A stretch of DNA of 43,786 bases, from positions 1 to 43,786 of the forward strand of contig DSAS01000048.1 in the NCBI GenBank assembly GCA_011046365.1, read 5' to 3'. Positions 36,518-43,149 of the stretch are shown piece after piece. This stretch comes from Fidelibacterota bacterium. Lineage in GTDB: Bacteria; Fidelibacterota; UBA2242. The number at the start of each line of letters is the position of its first letter. Within the stretch, counting starts at the first letter, position 1. The translations under genes were made by a program, and so were the position numbers. The notes beneath the pieces are model-generated. The model searched no databases and was not told where the DNA came from. It was given only the letters and a program-made list of their open reading frames with translations.

Positions 36518-36558
36518 GATCAAACAGGTAAGCTTAGATTTTTCATACAATATGTTTT

Positions 36559-36574
36559 GTCAAAAACCACGCCA
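36559..36574 (-). promoter_or_regulatory. Sigma54-like promoter of the symporter/GH3 unit
   Basis: TGGCGTGGTTTTTGAC on the minus strand, GG-N10-G spacing, about 42 bases before the start codon. Ten of its last eleven bases, GGTTTTTGAC, are the same as in the 6243-6258 element. A competing sigma70 reading (TTGACA-N17-AATCTA) has a poor -10. Confidence 0.57.
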
Positions 36575-36637
36575 AACCGCGGCTGTCCAATCAGTGTGGT
36601 AATTCCCTCCGGTAAAAGCCGTATAAATAATACGAGC

Positions 36638-36674
36638 TTATCAAATTGATAAAGCCGGATTATCAGATTAGAAA
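36638..36674 (-). promoter_or_regulatory. Paired enhancer-like sites of the symporter/GH3 unit
   Basis: The proximal site TTATCA-ATT-TGATAA (36652-36638) is a perfect inverted repeat of the motif. The distal site TTTCTA-ATC-TGATAA (36674-36660) keeps the right arm. The centres are 22 bp apart, and the proximal one is 72 bp before the promoter GG. It lies directly downstream of the response-regulator gene. Confidence 0.6.
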
Positions 36675-36693
36675 TCTATCGAAGCAATTATGT

Positions 36694-38136
36694 CTATTTC
36701 AAACCTAACTCTTTAGAAATCCGAAAATAGTTCGGTGGCGCCAAATCCAATTTCTGCGCGGCTTCTGCGTCGGTTTTGCTCAAGCCCCGCACGAAGCTGA
36801 TATAGGCTTTCCGAAACTGCCTTTCAATTTCCTTCAACGGTTTGATATTCTCACGATCGAACTGATAGAGTTGCCGCTGATCACTGAAATCCATTTTCAT
36901 CCCAATCGCATTGACAACATTATCGCGGGAAATTCTATCCTTGCTCAGGAAAAGCATCCGCTGAACCACATTCTGAAGCTGTCGCACGTTCCCCGGCCAG
37001 TGATAATCTGCCAGAATCTGCAGTGCTCCCTCTCCAAATTCAGGCGCAGTCCGCCCCATTTCTCTACTATACAAATCCAAGTAGTGCTCAACCAAAACCG
37101 GGATGTCCTCCTTTCGTTCCTCCAGGGAGGGAACATAAATCTGCAGGACATTCAACCGATAAAAGAGGTCTTCCCGGAACTCCTTATCCTGAACCATTTT
37201 TTCCAGATTCTTATTGGTTGCAGAAATTACCCTGACATCTACTTCATAACTTTTCCGACGCCCGATCTTATCAATTTGCCCTTCCTGTAAGACCCGCAGG
37301 AGTTTGGACTGGGCTGCCAGCGGAAATTCCGACACCTCATCTAGAAAGATTGTACCACCATTGGCACGCTCGAACAGACCAGCCCGATTTTCCTGGGCGC
37401 CGGTAAAGGAACCCTTTTCAAATCCGAACAACTCACTCTCAATCAGACCCCGGGGAATACTGCCGCAATTTATCGGGACAAAATTCTCCAAATTTCTGGA
37501 GCTGAGATAATGTATATTCATCGCAACCAACTCCTTGCCTGTTCCCGATTTACCATAAATCAGGACGCTGGCATTGGTTTCAGAAAACTGCTGAATCTGT
37601 TCTTTTAAGGTTTGGATCACCGAGGATACTCCAATGATCTTTTTTTTGTCTAAAATGTCCTGAACACTCTTATCAAGCTTTCGCTTTGTATTCAGGTTGT
37701 CTGAAGCAAGCTCCTTTTTTTCGTAAGCATTAACGATACTGAGAATAAAATCGGTGGGCTGATAGATATAAGATTCAATGTCACCCGGATATTTCGTACA
37801 AAACCAGTAAGCTCCCGCCTTGATCAGACGGTCGGCAAAATCAAAATCGGTCTGGTGAATCGTCATTTTTGTAACCACGATTATTTGCAGTAAGGGATTA
37901 ATAGTTTTGATCTTACTAATTAAATCCTCGCCCATGATCCCACCGGCAATCTGAAAATCCATGATTACTACGTCATAGCTGTTCTTTTTCTGGGCGACCA
38001 GATTGACGGCGTCTGCCCCACTGGAAACAATGTCAACGATTTTTATCTGGGAATAGGGCTTAATCGTATTGATAATGCGACGAACATCAAACTCCTCATC
38101 CTCAATCACTAAAATCCGAATTGTGTTTTTAATCAT
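36694..38136 (-). CDS. NtrC-type sigma54-dependent response regulator
   Basis: Cytoplasmic transcription activator, 480 residues, three domains in order. The receiver (1-130) has acidic E12/D13, probable phosphoacceptor D60 (VVIMDFQ) and K in FCTKYPGD. The AAA+ domain (about 165-395) has Walker A GKSGTGKE, Walker B GGTIFLDEV, and a sigma54-contact loop GSFTGA, where most relatives have GAFTGA; the key F and T are kept. The C-terminal Fis-like helix-turn-helix is KTDAEAAQKLDLAPPNYFRI. It requires sigma54, which matches the -24/-12-like elements in front of the three glucan units. It is last in the cassette, 14 bases after the kinase. The start has GGAT ten bases upstream. Its target assignment is inference. 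Confidence 0.88.
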   Translation of the reverse strand: MIKNTIRILVIEDEEFDVRRIINTIKPYSQIKIVDIVSSGADAVNLVAQKKNSYDVVIMDFQIAGGIMGEDLISKIKTINPLLQIIVVTKMTIHQTDFDFADRLIKAGAYWFCTKYPGDIESYIYQPTDFILSIVNAYEKKELASDNLNTKRKLDKSVQDILDKKKIIGVSSVIQTLKEQIQQFSETNASVLIYGKSGTGKELVAMNIHYLSSRNLENFVPINCGSIPRGLIESELFGFEKGSFTGAQENRAGLFERANGGTIFLDEVSEFPLAAQSKLLRVLQEGQIDKIGRRKSYEVDVRVISATNKNLEKMVQDKEFREDLFYRLNVLQIYVPSLEERKEDIPVLVEHYLDLYSREMGRTAPEFGEGALQILADYHWPGNVRQLQNVVQRMLFLSKDRISRDNVVNAIGMKMDFSDQRQLYQFDRENIKPLKEIERQFRKAYISFVRGLSKTDAEAAQKLDLAPPNYFRISKELGLK

Positions 38137-38150
38137 CTGATATTATCCTG

Positions 38151-39623
38151 TCAGTTTAAGGGTATTTGGATCGTTATTTTTGATCCGCCGGACTCAAGAT
38201 TTTCGGCATCTATCTGCCAGCCACAGCGTTTGGTACTCAATGCATAGGCAATGTAACATCCATATCCGGAGTTCTTGGCATTCTCGTGGGTCGAACTTCG
38301 TTCTAAAAAGATCTCTTTAACGCCGTTCTGATTGACCTGCAACAGTGCCGGTACAATTCCTTTTCCATTATCAATGATATTTATTTCCGACATGGATTTG
38401 GCGGGAGAATAGCAAGTCCTGATGGTTATCAGGACCTCCTGACCTTTATTATGATCAATACAATTCTGGATCAGCGGTTCCAGTATCTCCCAGACCACAT
38501 ATTCATTGATCTGAACAACCGGCATTTTTTCATCCAGTTCAAGCCTGAAATCGTAAGCCGTATTTTCACTGTATACCCTCTTAAAAACGTACGTAACCAG
38601 GAAACGGATCACGTCGTTAATATTGGTGGAAAAAATGGGATTACGGGTTGCATGAACCGGAGGATCGTACCACTTCATATCATAAATGACCCGGGAAATG
38701 AAATTGGAGTAACGTGTTACGATATATTTAAAGTCATTGATGTTTTTATCCGATAGATTCCGGATTTCATCTTTGATAAACCCCATTACTTTTTCGGCTT
38801 TGTGGTGTGCATGGTAAATACGCTTGGTAAACAGCTCCTCCTTCTGATGCGCAATGTCGGCTTTAATCTGTCTTTCCCGTTCTTTAAATAACTCTTTCTG
38901 CGCCAAGTCTCGTTCTCTGACAGTGTAAGAAGTAATGTAAAACATAGCCAGCAATCCGAATAAAATAAGGGCGGTGAATATTATGCCTGTCTCATCGTAA
39001 ACCGTCGAAATCTCGCGAGTGATATTACTGACATCCGGCGTTATTCGCATGTAAACGACGCCCTCATATTCACCTTTCGGCACAAATGGAACCAGAACAT
39101 GAAATGACTGAATATTATCCCAGATACAATAAATTTGCTCTGAGTCCCTGATCTCTTTATTGAAGTCTTTGAAATAATCAACCGCTACTCTATGAGCGAG
39201 ACTGTTACGATAAAGTGGTTCCCGCTGTGTAAAGATGAAATCGTACAAAGCGCTACCATCATCAATAACAAAGTTCTGTCCCCCTGAAGAAAAAATGATA
39301 CACATTTCATCAACATTCTGTTGCAGGGTTTGCTGATTCAGAATTATGTCAAACGCCTGAATTGTGTTCCGTCGGGAATCTTCGGTCTTTAAGGGATACG
39401 CTAGACTCTGTTCCAACAATAATTCCAGTGAAGTCGTGGCTAAATTCCCCAACCGGATTGCCGAATCACGCCGGTAGAGATCCATGGTCTGCTCGATTAA
39501 GGTGTTACTCGATATGTTATGTAGATAGGATAAAAAGACCTGAAATGCCGCTAAAATGATGAAGAGAATAATAAAATGGCGGATCTCAAATCGGTATTTC
39601 TTTAATCGGTTAAATAATCCCAT
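38151..39623 (-). CDS. Membrane sensor histidine kinase
   Basis: Two-component kinase, 490 residues. TM1 lies at about 16-36, a periplasmic sensor domain at about 37-210, TM2 at about 213-235, a charged coiled-coil linker (RERDLAQKELFKERERQIK), a histidine region (YHAHHKAEKVMGFIKDEI), and an HATPase_c domain (LEPLIQNCIDHNKG, IIDNGKGI, SGYGCYIAYALS). The histidine box is not of the common HE-x-x-NPL type, so which histidine is phosphorylated is unclear. It lies nine bases after the solute-binding protein gene and 14 before the regulator gene. The large periplasmic domain could receive the binding protein, as VirA does with ChvE. Signal unknown; a beta-glucan oligosaccharide is likely from context. 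Confidence 0.85.
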   Translation of the reverse strand: MGLFNRLKKYRFEIRHFIILFIILAAFQVFLSYLHNISSNTLIEQTMDLYRRDSAIRLGNLATTSLELLLEQSLAYPLKTEDSRRNTIQAFDIILNQQTLQQNVDEMCIIFSSGGQNFVIDDGSALYDFIFTQREPLYRNSLAHRVAVDYFKDFNKEIRDSEQIYCIWDNIQSFHVLVPFVPKGEYEGVVYMRITPDVSNITREISTVYDETGIIFTALILFGLLAMFYITSYTVRERDLAQKELFKERERQIKADIAHQKEELFTKRIYHAHHKAEKVMGFIKDEIRNLSDKNINDFKYIVTRYSNFISRVIYDMKWYDPPVHATRNPIFSTNINDVIRFLVTYVFKRVYSENTAYDFRLELDEKMPVVQINEYVVWEILEPLIQNCIDHNKGQEVLITIRTCYSPAKSMSEINIIDNGKGIVPALLQVNQNGVKEIFLERSSTHENAKNSGYGCYIAYALSTKRCGWQIDAENLESGGSKITIQIPLN

Positions 39624-39632
39624 ACTCTCCGA

Positions 39633-40955
39633 CTATCTTAAAAACAGCTTGTCTGAAGCAATGGTCTCTTCAGCCAGCCTTAATGCTTCCTCCACCGATA
39701 TTTCGGATTTTAAAACCTTATTCAGATAAAACGACAAAATATCGGAAATCTTGGTGTATTTAACCAAACTGGGGCGATGAATCCCCGTTTTCATTATTTC
39801 ACCAACATAGATAATATAGGGATACTGACGGATTACTTCCGGATCGGAATAGATACTTTTCAGGATTGGTAAATATCCCGAAGTTTCAAACATGATTTTC
39901 TGGGCTTCCTCCGTCTGAATATATCTGAGGAACTCAAATGCCTCCGGCTTATTGTCAGAATATTTTGAGATCATCAAATTCCAACCGCCAAATACTGTCA
40001 CCGGTTCATACCCGGCAAAATGGGGTAAGTATGCCATTCTCAGATGCTTGACCTTCTCCGGGTCCTGACCCTGAATATCAATATCTTTAAGGTAACTCGA
40101 CCAGCCTCTAAAAAAGGGCACATCTTTCTCGAGGGCATAATAGTAGGACTCTCTTTCAATAAATGTACTGACTTCGGGTGGTGCGCACTTGTATTTATAG
40201 ATTAAATCCAACATAAACTGAGCACTGCTTCGCCCTTTGGATGTATTGATTTTCAGCTGACCGCCTTCGAATAAATTGCCTCCCATACTTCCCAGTATTT
40301 CGAGATAATTACATATCAATCCTTCAAAATTATCACCTTGAAATAGATAAAAAGGTTTATTATTATAGAATTTCAAACCGTATTCAATGAGGTCTTCCCA
40401 GAGAATGGATTCATGTAATCTCTGCCGAATATGTCTATACTCCGCCGTATCTATAATCAGGTCATCGCGGTAGTATAAGACACCAATATCAATATACAAC
40501 GGAATTCCCAGTAAAATATCCTCATAATAGCAGGTTTCCAATGCTTGTGGAATAATTTTCGACAAATCCGTCTGCATATAGTATTTAGCCAATGGTTCAG
40601 CCCATTTCGCAAAACGCGGTACCCAGATCTGATCAACTGCAAATATATCAATCCGGCTGCTGCGGCTCCGCAAAGACCGGGCAATTAATTCCTTACGTAC
40701 ATTTGTCGTGAACTTTGTGAATGGCAAATTTACTGCGACAACTTCTATCCGTCCCCGATATTTGGTATTAAAATTATCAATGATTTTTTGATGCGCTTCA
40801 GAAATATTGTCGGCAAAATAAAGTTTGGCTACCTCCTTCTTCTGAAAACGGTTTTTATTCAGAGAGATCAGATTGAAAATCAGAACCATGATAATCGCAA
40901 AGATAAACAGGGCAAATAAATACCCATATCTGCTTTTTTTTTGACTGTCTGTCAT
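39633..40955 (-). CDS. Membrane-anchored family 1 solute-binding protein, probable sensor subunit
   Basis: Periplasmic sugar-binding protein of the extracellular family 1 type, 440 residues. It has the characteristic order: start strand AKLYFADNISEAHQKIIDNF, IDIFAVDQIWVPRFAKWAEP, GIPLYIDIGVLYYRDD, MAYLPHFAG, TVFGGWNLMISKYSDNKPEAF, YIQTEEAQKIMFETSGYLP. The N-terminus is a single membrane helix (YLFALFIFAIIMVLIFNLI) with no signal-cleavage site or lipobox, so it should stay anchored in the inner membrane. No ABC permease or ATPase gene is nearby. It is instead the first gene of a kinase/regulator cassette, so sensing is the likely role. Whether it binds glucan oligosaccharides is inferred. Confidence 0.82.
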   Translation of the reverse strand: MTDSQKKSRYGYLFALFIFAIIMVLIFNLISLNKNRFQKKEVAKLYFADNISEAHQKIIDNFNTKYRGRIEVVAVNLPFTKFTTNVRKELIARSLRSRSSRIDIFAVDQIWVPRFAKWAEPLAKYYMQTDLSKIIPQALETCYYEDILLGIPLYIDIGVLYYRDDLIIDTAEYRHIRQRLHESILWEDLIEYGLKFYNNKPFYLFQGDNFEGLICNYLEILGSMGGNLFEGGQLKINTSKGRSSAQFMLDLIYKYKCAPPEVSTFIERESYYYALEKDVPFFRGWSSYLKDIDIQGQDPEKVKHLRMAYLPHFAGYEPVTVFGGWNLMISKYSDNKPEAFEFLRYIQTEEAQKIMFETSGYLPILKSIYSDPEVIRQYPYIIYVGEIMKTGIHRPSLVKYTKISDILSFYLNKVLKSEISVEEALRLAEETIASDKLFLR

Positions 40956-40997
40956 GTTCTTTCTGGTTTCAACTCTTTAATAATACTTTTCATAATT

Positions 40998-41011
40998 TTC
41001 ATAATTATGAA
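40998..41011. promoter_or_regulatory. 14-bp perfect palindrome in the sensor-operon leader
   Basis: TTCATAATTATGAA is a perfect palindrome, with a partial copy TTTCATAATT immediately upstream (40989-40998). It lies 43 bp before the start of the solute-binding protein gene and downstream of the candidate promoter. It could be an operator. AT-rich palindromes of this length do arise by chance. Confidence 0.3.
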
Positions 41012-41046
41012 TATAAGAGCTGGGATGCAATGTTACAATCTGAATA

Positions 41047-41075
41047 TTATTAAAATGATAATTTTTCTTTTTCAA
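41047..41075 (-). promoter_or_regulatory. Candidate sigma70 promoter of the sensor cassette
   Basis: Minus strand TTGAAA (41075-41070), 17 bp, TAATAA (41052-41047). The gene start is about 90 bases downstream. A constitutive sigma70-type promoter would suit a sensor operon. None of the enhancer sites shared by the target units is convincingly present. Confidence 0.4.
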
Positions 41076-41128
41076 GGTGTTTATCAATTAATCAGAAAGT
41101 TGCCAATCTCCACGAATATTGGCACACC

Positions 41129-41157
41129 TTGTAAATTAAATTTTACTTGACTAATAT
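41129..41157 (+). promoter_or_regulatory. Candidate sigma70 promoter giving a leaderless mRNA
   Basis: TTGTAA (41129-41134), 17 bp, TAATAT (41152-41157). The ATG begins six bases after the -10 box, exactly as for the gene at 4143. No ribosome site precedes the ATG, so a leaderless transcript is likely. Confidence 0.5.
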
Positions 41158-41162
41158 TCACT

Positions 41163-42116
41163 ATGGTTTATCCCAACTTAAAACATCCGTCCCAATTCAC
41201 CTGGGACTTCTGGTATTATTTCGAAAAAAAGAGTAATCTGTTCCACCTTTTCTATCTGAACGCCGGTTCGGCACTGGTGCCAGCGGAGCAACATCATTGG
41301 GCAGCGCAAGTCGGATATGCGACAACCAGCGATTTTCTTTCGGTAAAATGGGGATCAACCGCGGTGTTGACCGCCTCCCGCCGTCGCTGGGATAATAGCT
41401 CCATCTGGACCGGTGATGTGGTGCGGATTCAAAACGGTTTTCTCATGTTTTATACCTCCCGCAATCTGGGAACCGACGACGGAAAAACCCAAAATATCGG
41501 CATTGCCTTCGCTGATCGGATCAACACACCCAGATGGCGCGCACTGCCCGATATTCGCATTCCACCGGACGGACTGATCTATTCACCCAGACATATTCCC
41601 GGTGATATCAGCATTCACGCCTGGCGTGATCCCTATGTATTCCGTCATGAAAACCAAATCTACATGCTTGTAACTGCCAAATCGCTCCGGCAAGCTCCCG
41701 GGCGAAACGGCGTCGTCGCCTTGCTGCGTTCTCAAGACGGTGGTTATAAAAACTGGGAATATCTCCCTGCGGTCGCTGATCCCGGCTGCTATTCCGAAAT
41801 GGAGGTGACCCAGATTCTCAGGCGCCTCGACGGTAAATTCGAACTGTTCTTCTCCACAGGACCGGATTACGACCAGACACCCGGATATGAACATAGTGGC
41901 GGCTTATACGGCATAATCTCAGAAAACCCGTTTAATTTTAGAGAAAAACCACGACTTCTCTACCCCTTTCAAGACGGTCTCTATGCCTGCCGCATCATCC
42001 CGGAGATGGACGGTGAAATTGTGGGATTCGACCATCGAATCGGAGGGCTCCGGCGCAGTGGCATCAAAACCCACCTTCTGGAAATGGACAGAGATTTTCC
42101 GGAATGGAAATTTTAA
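41163..42116 (+). CDS. Clan GH-J (GH32/GH68-like) five-bladed propeller glycosidase
   Basis: 317-residue protein with the three acidic motifs of beta-fructosidases and levansucrases. The probable nucleophile is D in QFTWDFWYYFE. The transition-state stabiliser is the RDP motif in HAWRDPYVFRHEN. The probable acid/base is E in CYSEMEVTQI. Repeated W/F-rich blades (IWTGDVVRIQNGFLMFYTS, GKFELFFSTGPDY) fit the propeller. There is no signal peptide, so it should be cytoplasmic, acting on an imported or phosphorylated saccharide. The substrate need not be fructose: the motifs deviate from WMNDPNG and ECP. It is divergent from the sensor cassette. A fructoside role would match the broken GH172 locus at the window's other end, but that is speculative. 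Confidence 0.6.
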   Translation: MVYPNLKHPSQFTWDFWYYFEKKSNLFHLFYLNAGSALVPAEQHHWAAQVGYATTSDFLSVKWGSTAVLTASRRRWDNSSIWTGDVVRIQNGFLMFYTSRNLGTDDGKTQNIGIAFADRINTPRWRALPDIRIPPDGLIYSPRHIPGDISIHAWRDPYVFRHENQIYMLVTAKSLRQAPGRNGVVALLRSQDGGYKNWEYLPAVADPGCYSEMEVTQILRRLDGKFELFFSTGPDYDQTPGYEHSGGLYGIISENPFNFREKPRLLYPFQDGLYACRIIPEMDGEIVGFDHRIGGLRRSGIKTHLLEMDRDFPEWKF

Positions 42117-42149
42117 ATCTTATTGCATGGGATTTAATAAATCAAAAAA

Positions 42150-42293
42150 CTAAAACTTGCCCCGCTTCTGGATCGCCAGCAGGCACTTTATCGTTGATTC
42201 GGCACCGGAATTGTAATTTACCTCACCGGGTCTGTTAACACGCCACTTCTTTGTCAATTCCCTTATCAAATGCACCTTTGGAGAAAATACAAG
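42150..42293 (-). pseudogene. 3' relic of an unidentified gene
   Basis: A short minus-strand frame without a start ends in VNRPGEVNYNSGAESTIKCL then LAIQKRGKF and a stop. NYNSGAESTI followed by a leucine-rich helix reads like the end of a real enzyme, and I associate it loosely with C-termini of alpha/alpha-barrel carbohydrate enzymes. The upstream part is missing: a TGA closes the frame at 42294-42296. It is probably the leftover of a deleted or decayed gene. Family not established. Confidence 0.4.
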
Positions 42294-42386
42294 TCAGATC
42301 GAAACAATACTTACGTGAAGTACTTTAATAGATTTTCCGTATCAACAAAAGGCCAATTCTAATTCGTTGCTATTCAGGAATAACTA

Positions 42387-42415
42387 TTTCCAATTTTACA
42401 GTTGATTTATATATT
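42387..42415 (+). promoter_or_regulatory. Candidate sigma70 promoter of the lipoprotein gene
   Basis: TTTCCA (42387-42392), 17 bp, TATATT (42410-42415). Both hexamers and the spacing are the same as at 4109-4137. Transcription would start near 42422, six bases before the AGGGAGG ribosome site. Confidence 0.45.
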
Positions 42416-42439
42416 ATAAGCGTGAACAGGGAGGATAAT

Positions 42440-43090
42440 ATGAAATGCCTGAGAAAAATTAAACCGCAGGAGACTCTTCGAATCGTTTTGCCTGGTCTGC
42501 TGCTGTCTATTTTATTGCTCACCGGCTGTGCAACGGTTACTCCTAGTGTCAAGATTTACCAATATCAATTCGAACTCGACAATGAAATCTACCGGATTCG
42601 CTCGATTGACTCTGCCGACGACAACCTTGCCAGCAATGAATTAATTGGCAGCAGCTTTCTGGCGGTTGACTACGACCAGGACGGTGTCCTGGATCAGATT
42701 ACTGTCGGCGAAAGGGATCTTCACGAGGTTCAGCAAATTTATGAACACGGGATCAATGATCTGAGCCAGAAAAACAAAATTCAGGAACGTAACCCGCAAA
42801 ACCACCGTTTTATCGTCGAAAGCCAGGGGTTTCTGCTGGAGATCAAGAGTTTTCGTCCGGAAAACGCCCCGCCCTTTAACGAATTTAAAATTCACCGGCG
42901 CTACGTAAAACAAAATCCGGTAGTTGCCGTGGCGATTGACCAAAATGCCGATGGAATACTCGACCAGCGAATCAAAGGGACCCAACGTCTCGAGGATATA
43001 CAGGCTCAATATAGCATGGCGATTGATGCCGGTTTACGTCAAGAAACTTTGCGAAAAACCGACTCCCGAATTCTGGTAATTAAAAAATAG
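42440..43090 (+). CDS. Lipoprotein with two calcium-loop (DxDxDGxxD) motifs
   Basis: About 216-residue protein of unknown function. The signal ends in a clear lipobox (LLLTGCATV). Two EF-hand/dockerin-like calcium loops occur, DYDQDGVLDQITVG and DQNADGILDQRIKG, each followed by a similar helix (LHEVQQIYEHGINDL and LEDIQAQYSMAIDAG). The protein therefore looks like two copies of one loop-helix unit separated by a beta region. Such repeats may bind calcium or hold protein partners. The ATG at 42440 is preferred over the track's GTG 42422 because AGGGAGG (42428-42434) lies five bases before it, inside the longer ORF. No homologue is recognised and no link to the glucan pathway is evident. Confidence 0.7.
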   Translation: MKCLRKIKPQETLRIVLPGLLLSILLLTGCATVTPSVKIYQYQFELDNEIYRIRSIDSADDNLASNELIGSSFLAVDYDQDGVLDQITVGERDLHEVQQIYEHGINDLSQKNKIQERNPQNHRFIVESQGFLLEIKSFRPENAPPFNEFKIHRRYVKQNPVVAVAIDQNADGILDQRIKGTQRLEDIQAQYSMAIDAGLRQETLRKTDSRILVIKK

Positions 43091-43149
43091 CCTCCGGTTG
43101 GTCGCTCGCTCTGCTCATGCCCTCCGGAGCAGTATGCACACCCCGATTC

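Larger units (their letters stand above)
42117..42421. other. Intergenic region, 305 bp, with a gene relic and a promoter
   Basis: Holds the minus-strand relic at 42150-42293 and the promoter of the lipoprotein gene at 42387-42415. I see no terminator hairpin after the GH-J gene and no RNA gene. Confidence 0.5.

Noticed and set aside
41081-41100. Half-site TTATCA near the sensor-operon promoter as an autoregulatory enhancer
   Set aside because: The second arm is absent and no paired site lies 22-23 bp away.
41118-41134. TTGGCACACCTTGT as a sigma54 promoter before the GH-J gene
   Set aside because: GG and the later G are two to three bases too close for -24/-12 spacing, and no enhancer pair is present. 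The TTGTAA-N17-TAATAT reading fits better.
43091-43149. CTGCTC/GAGCAG stem between convergent genes as a terminator
   Set aside because: Only six base pairs with a ten-base loop and no T-run; too weak.
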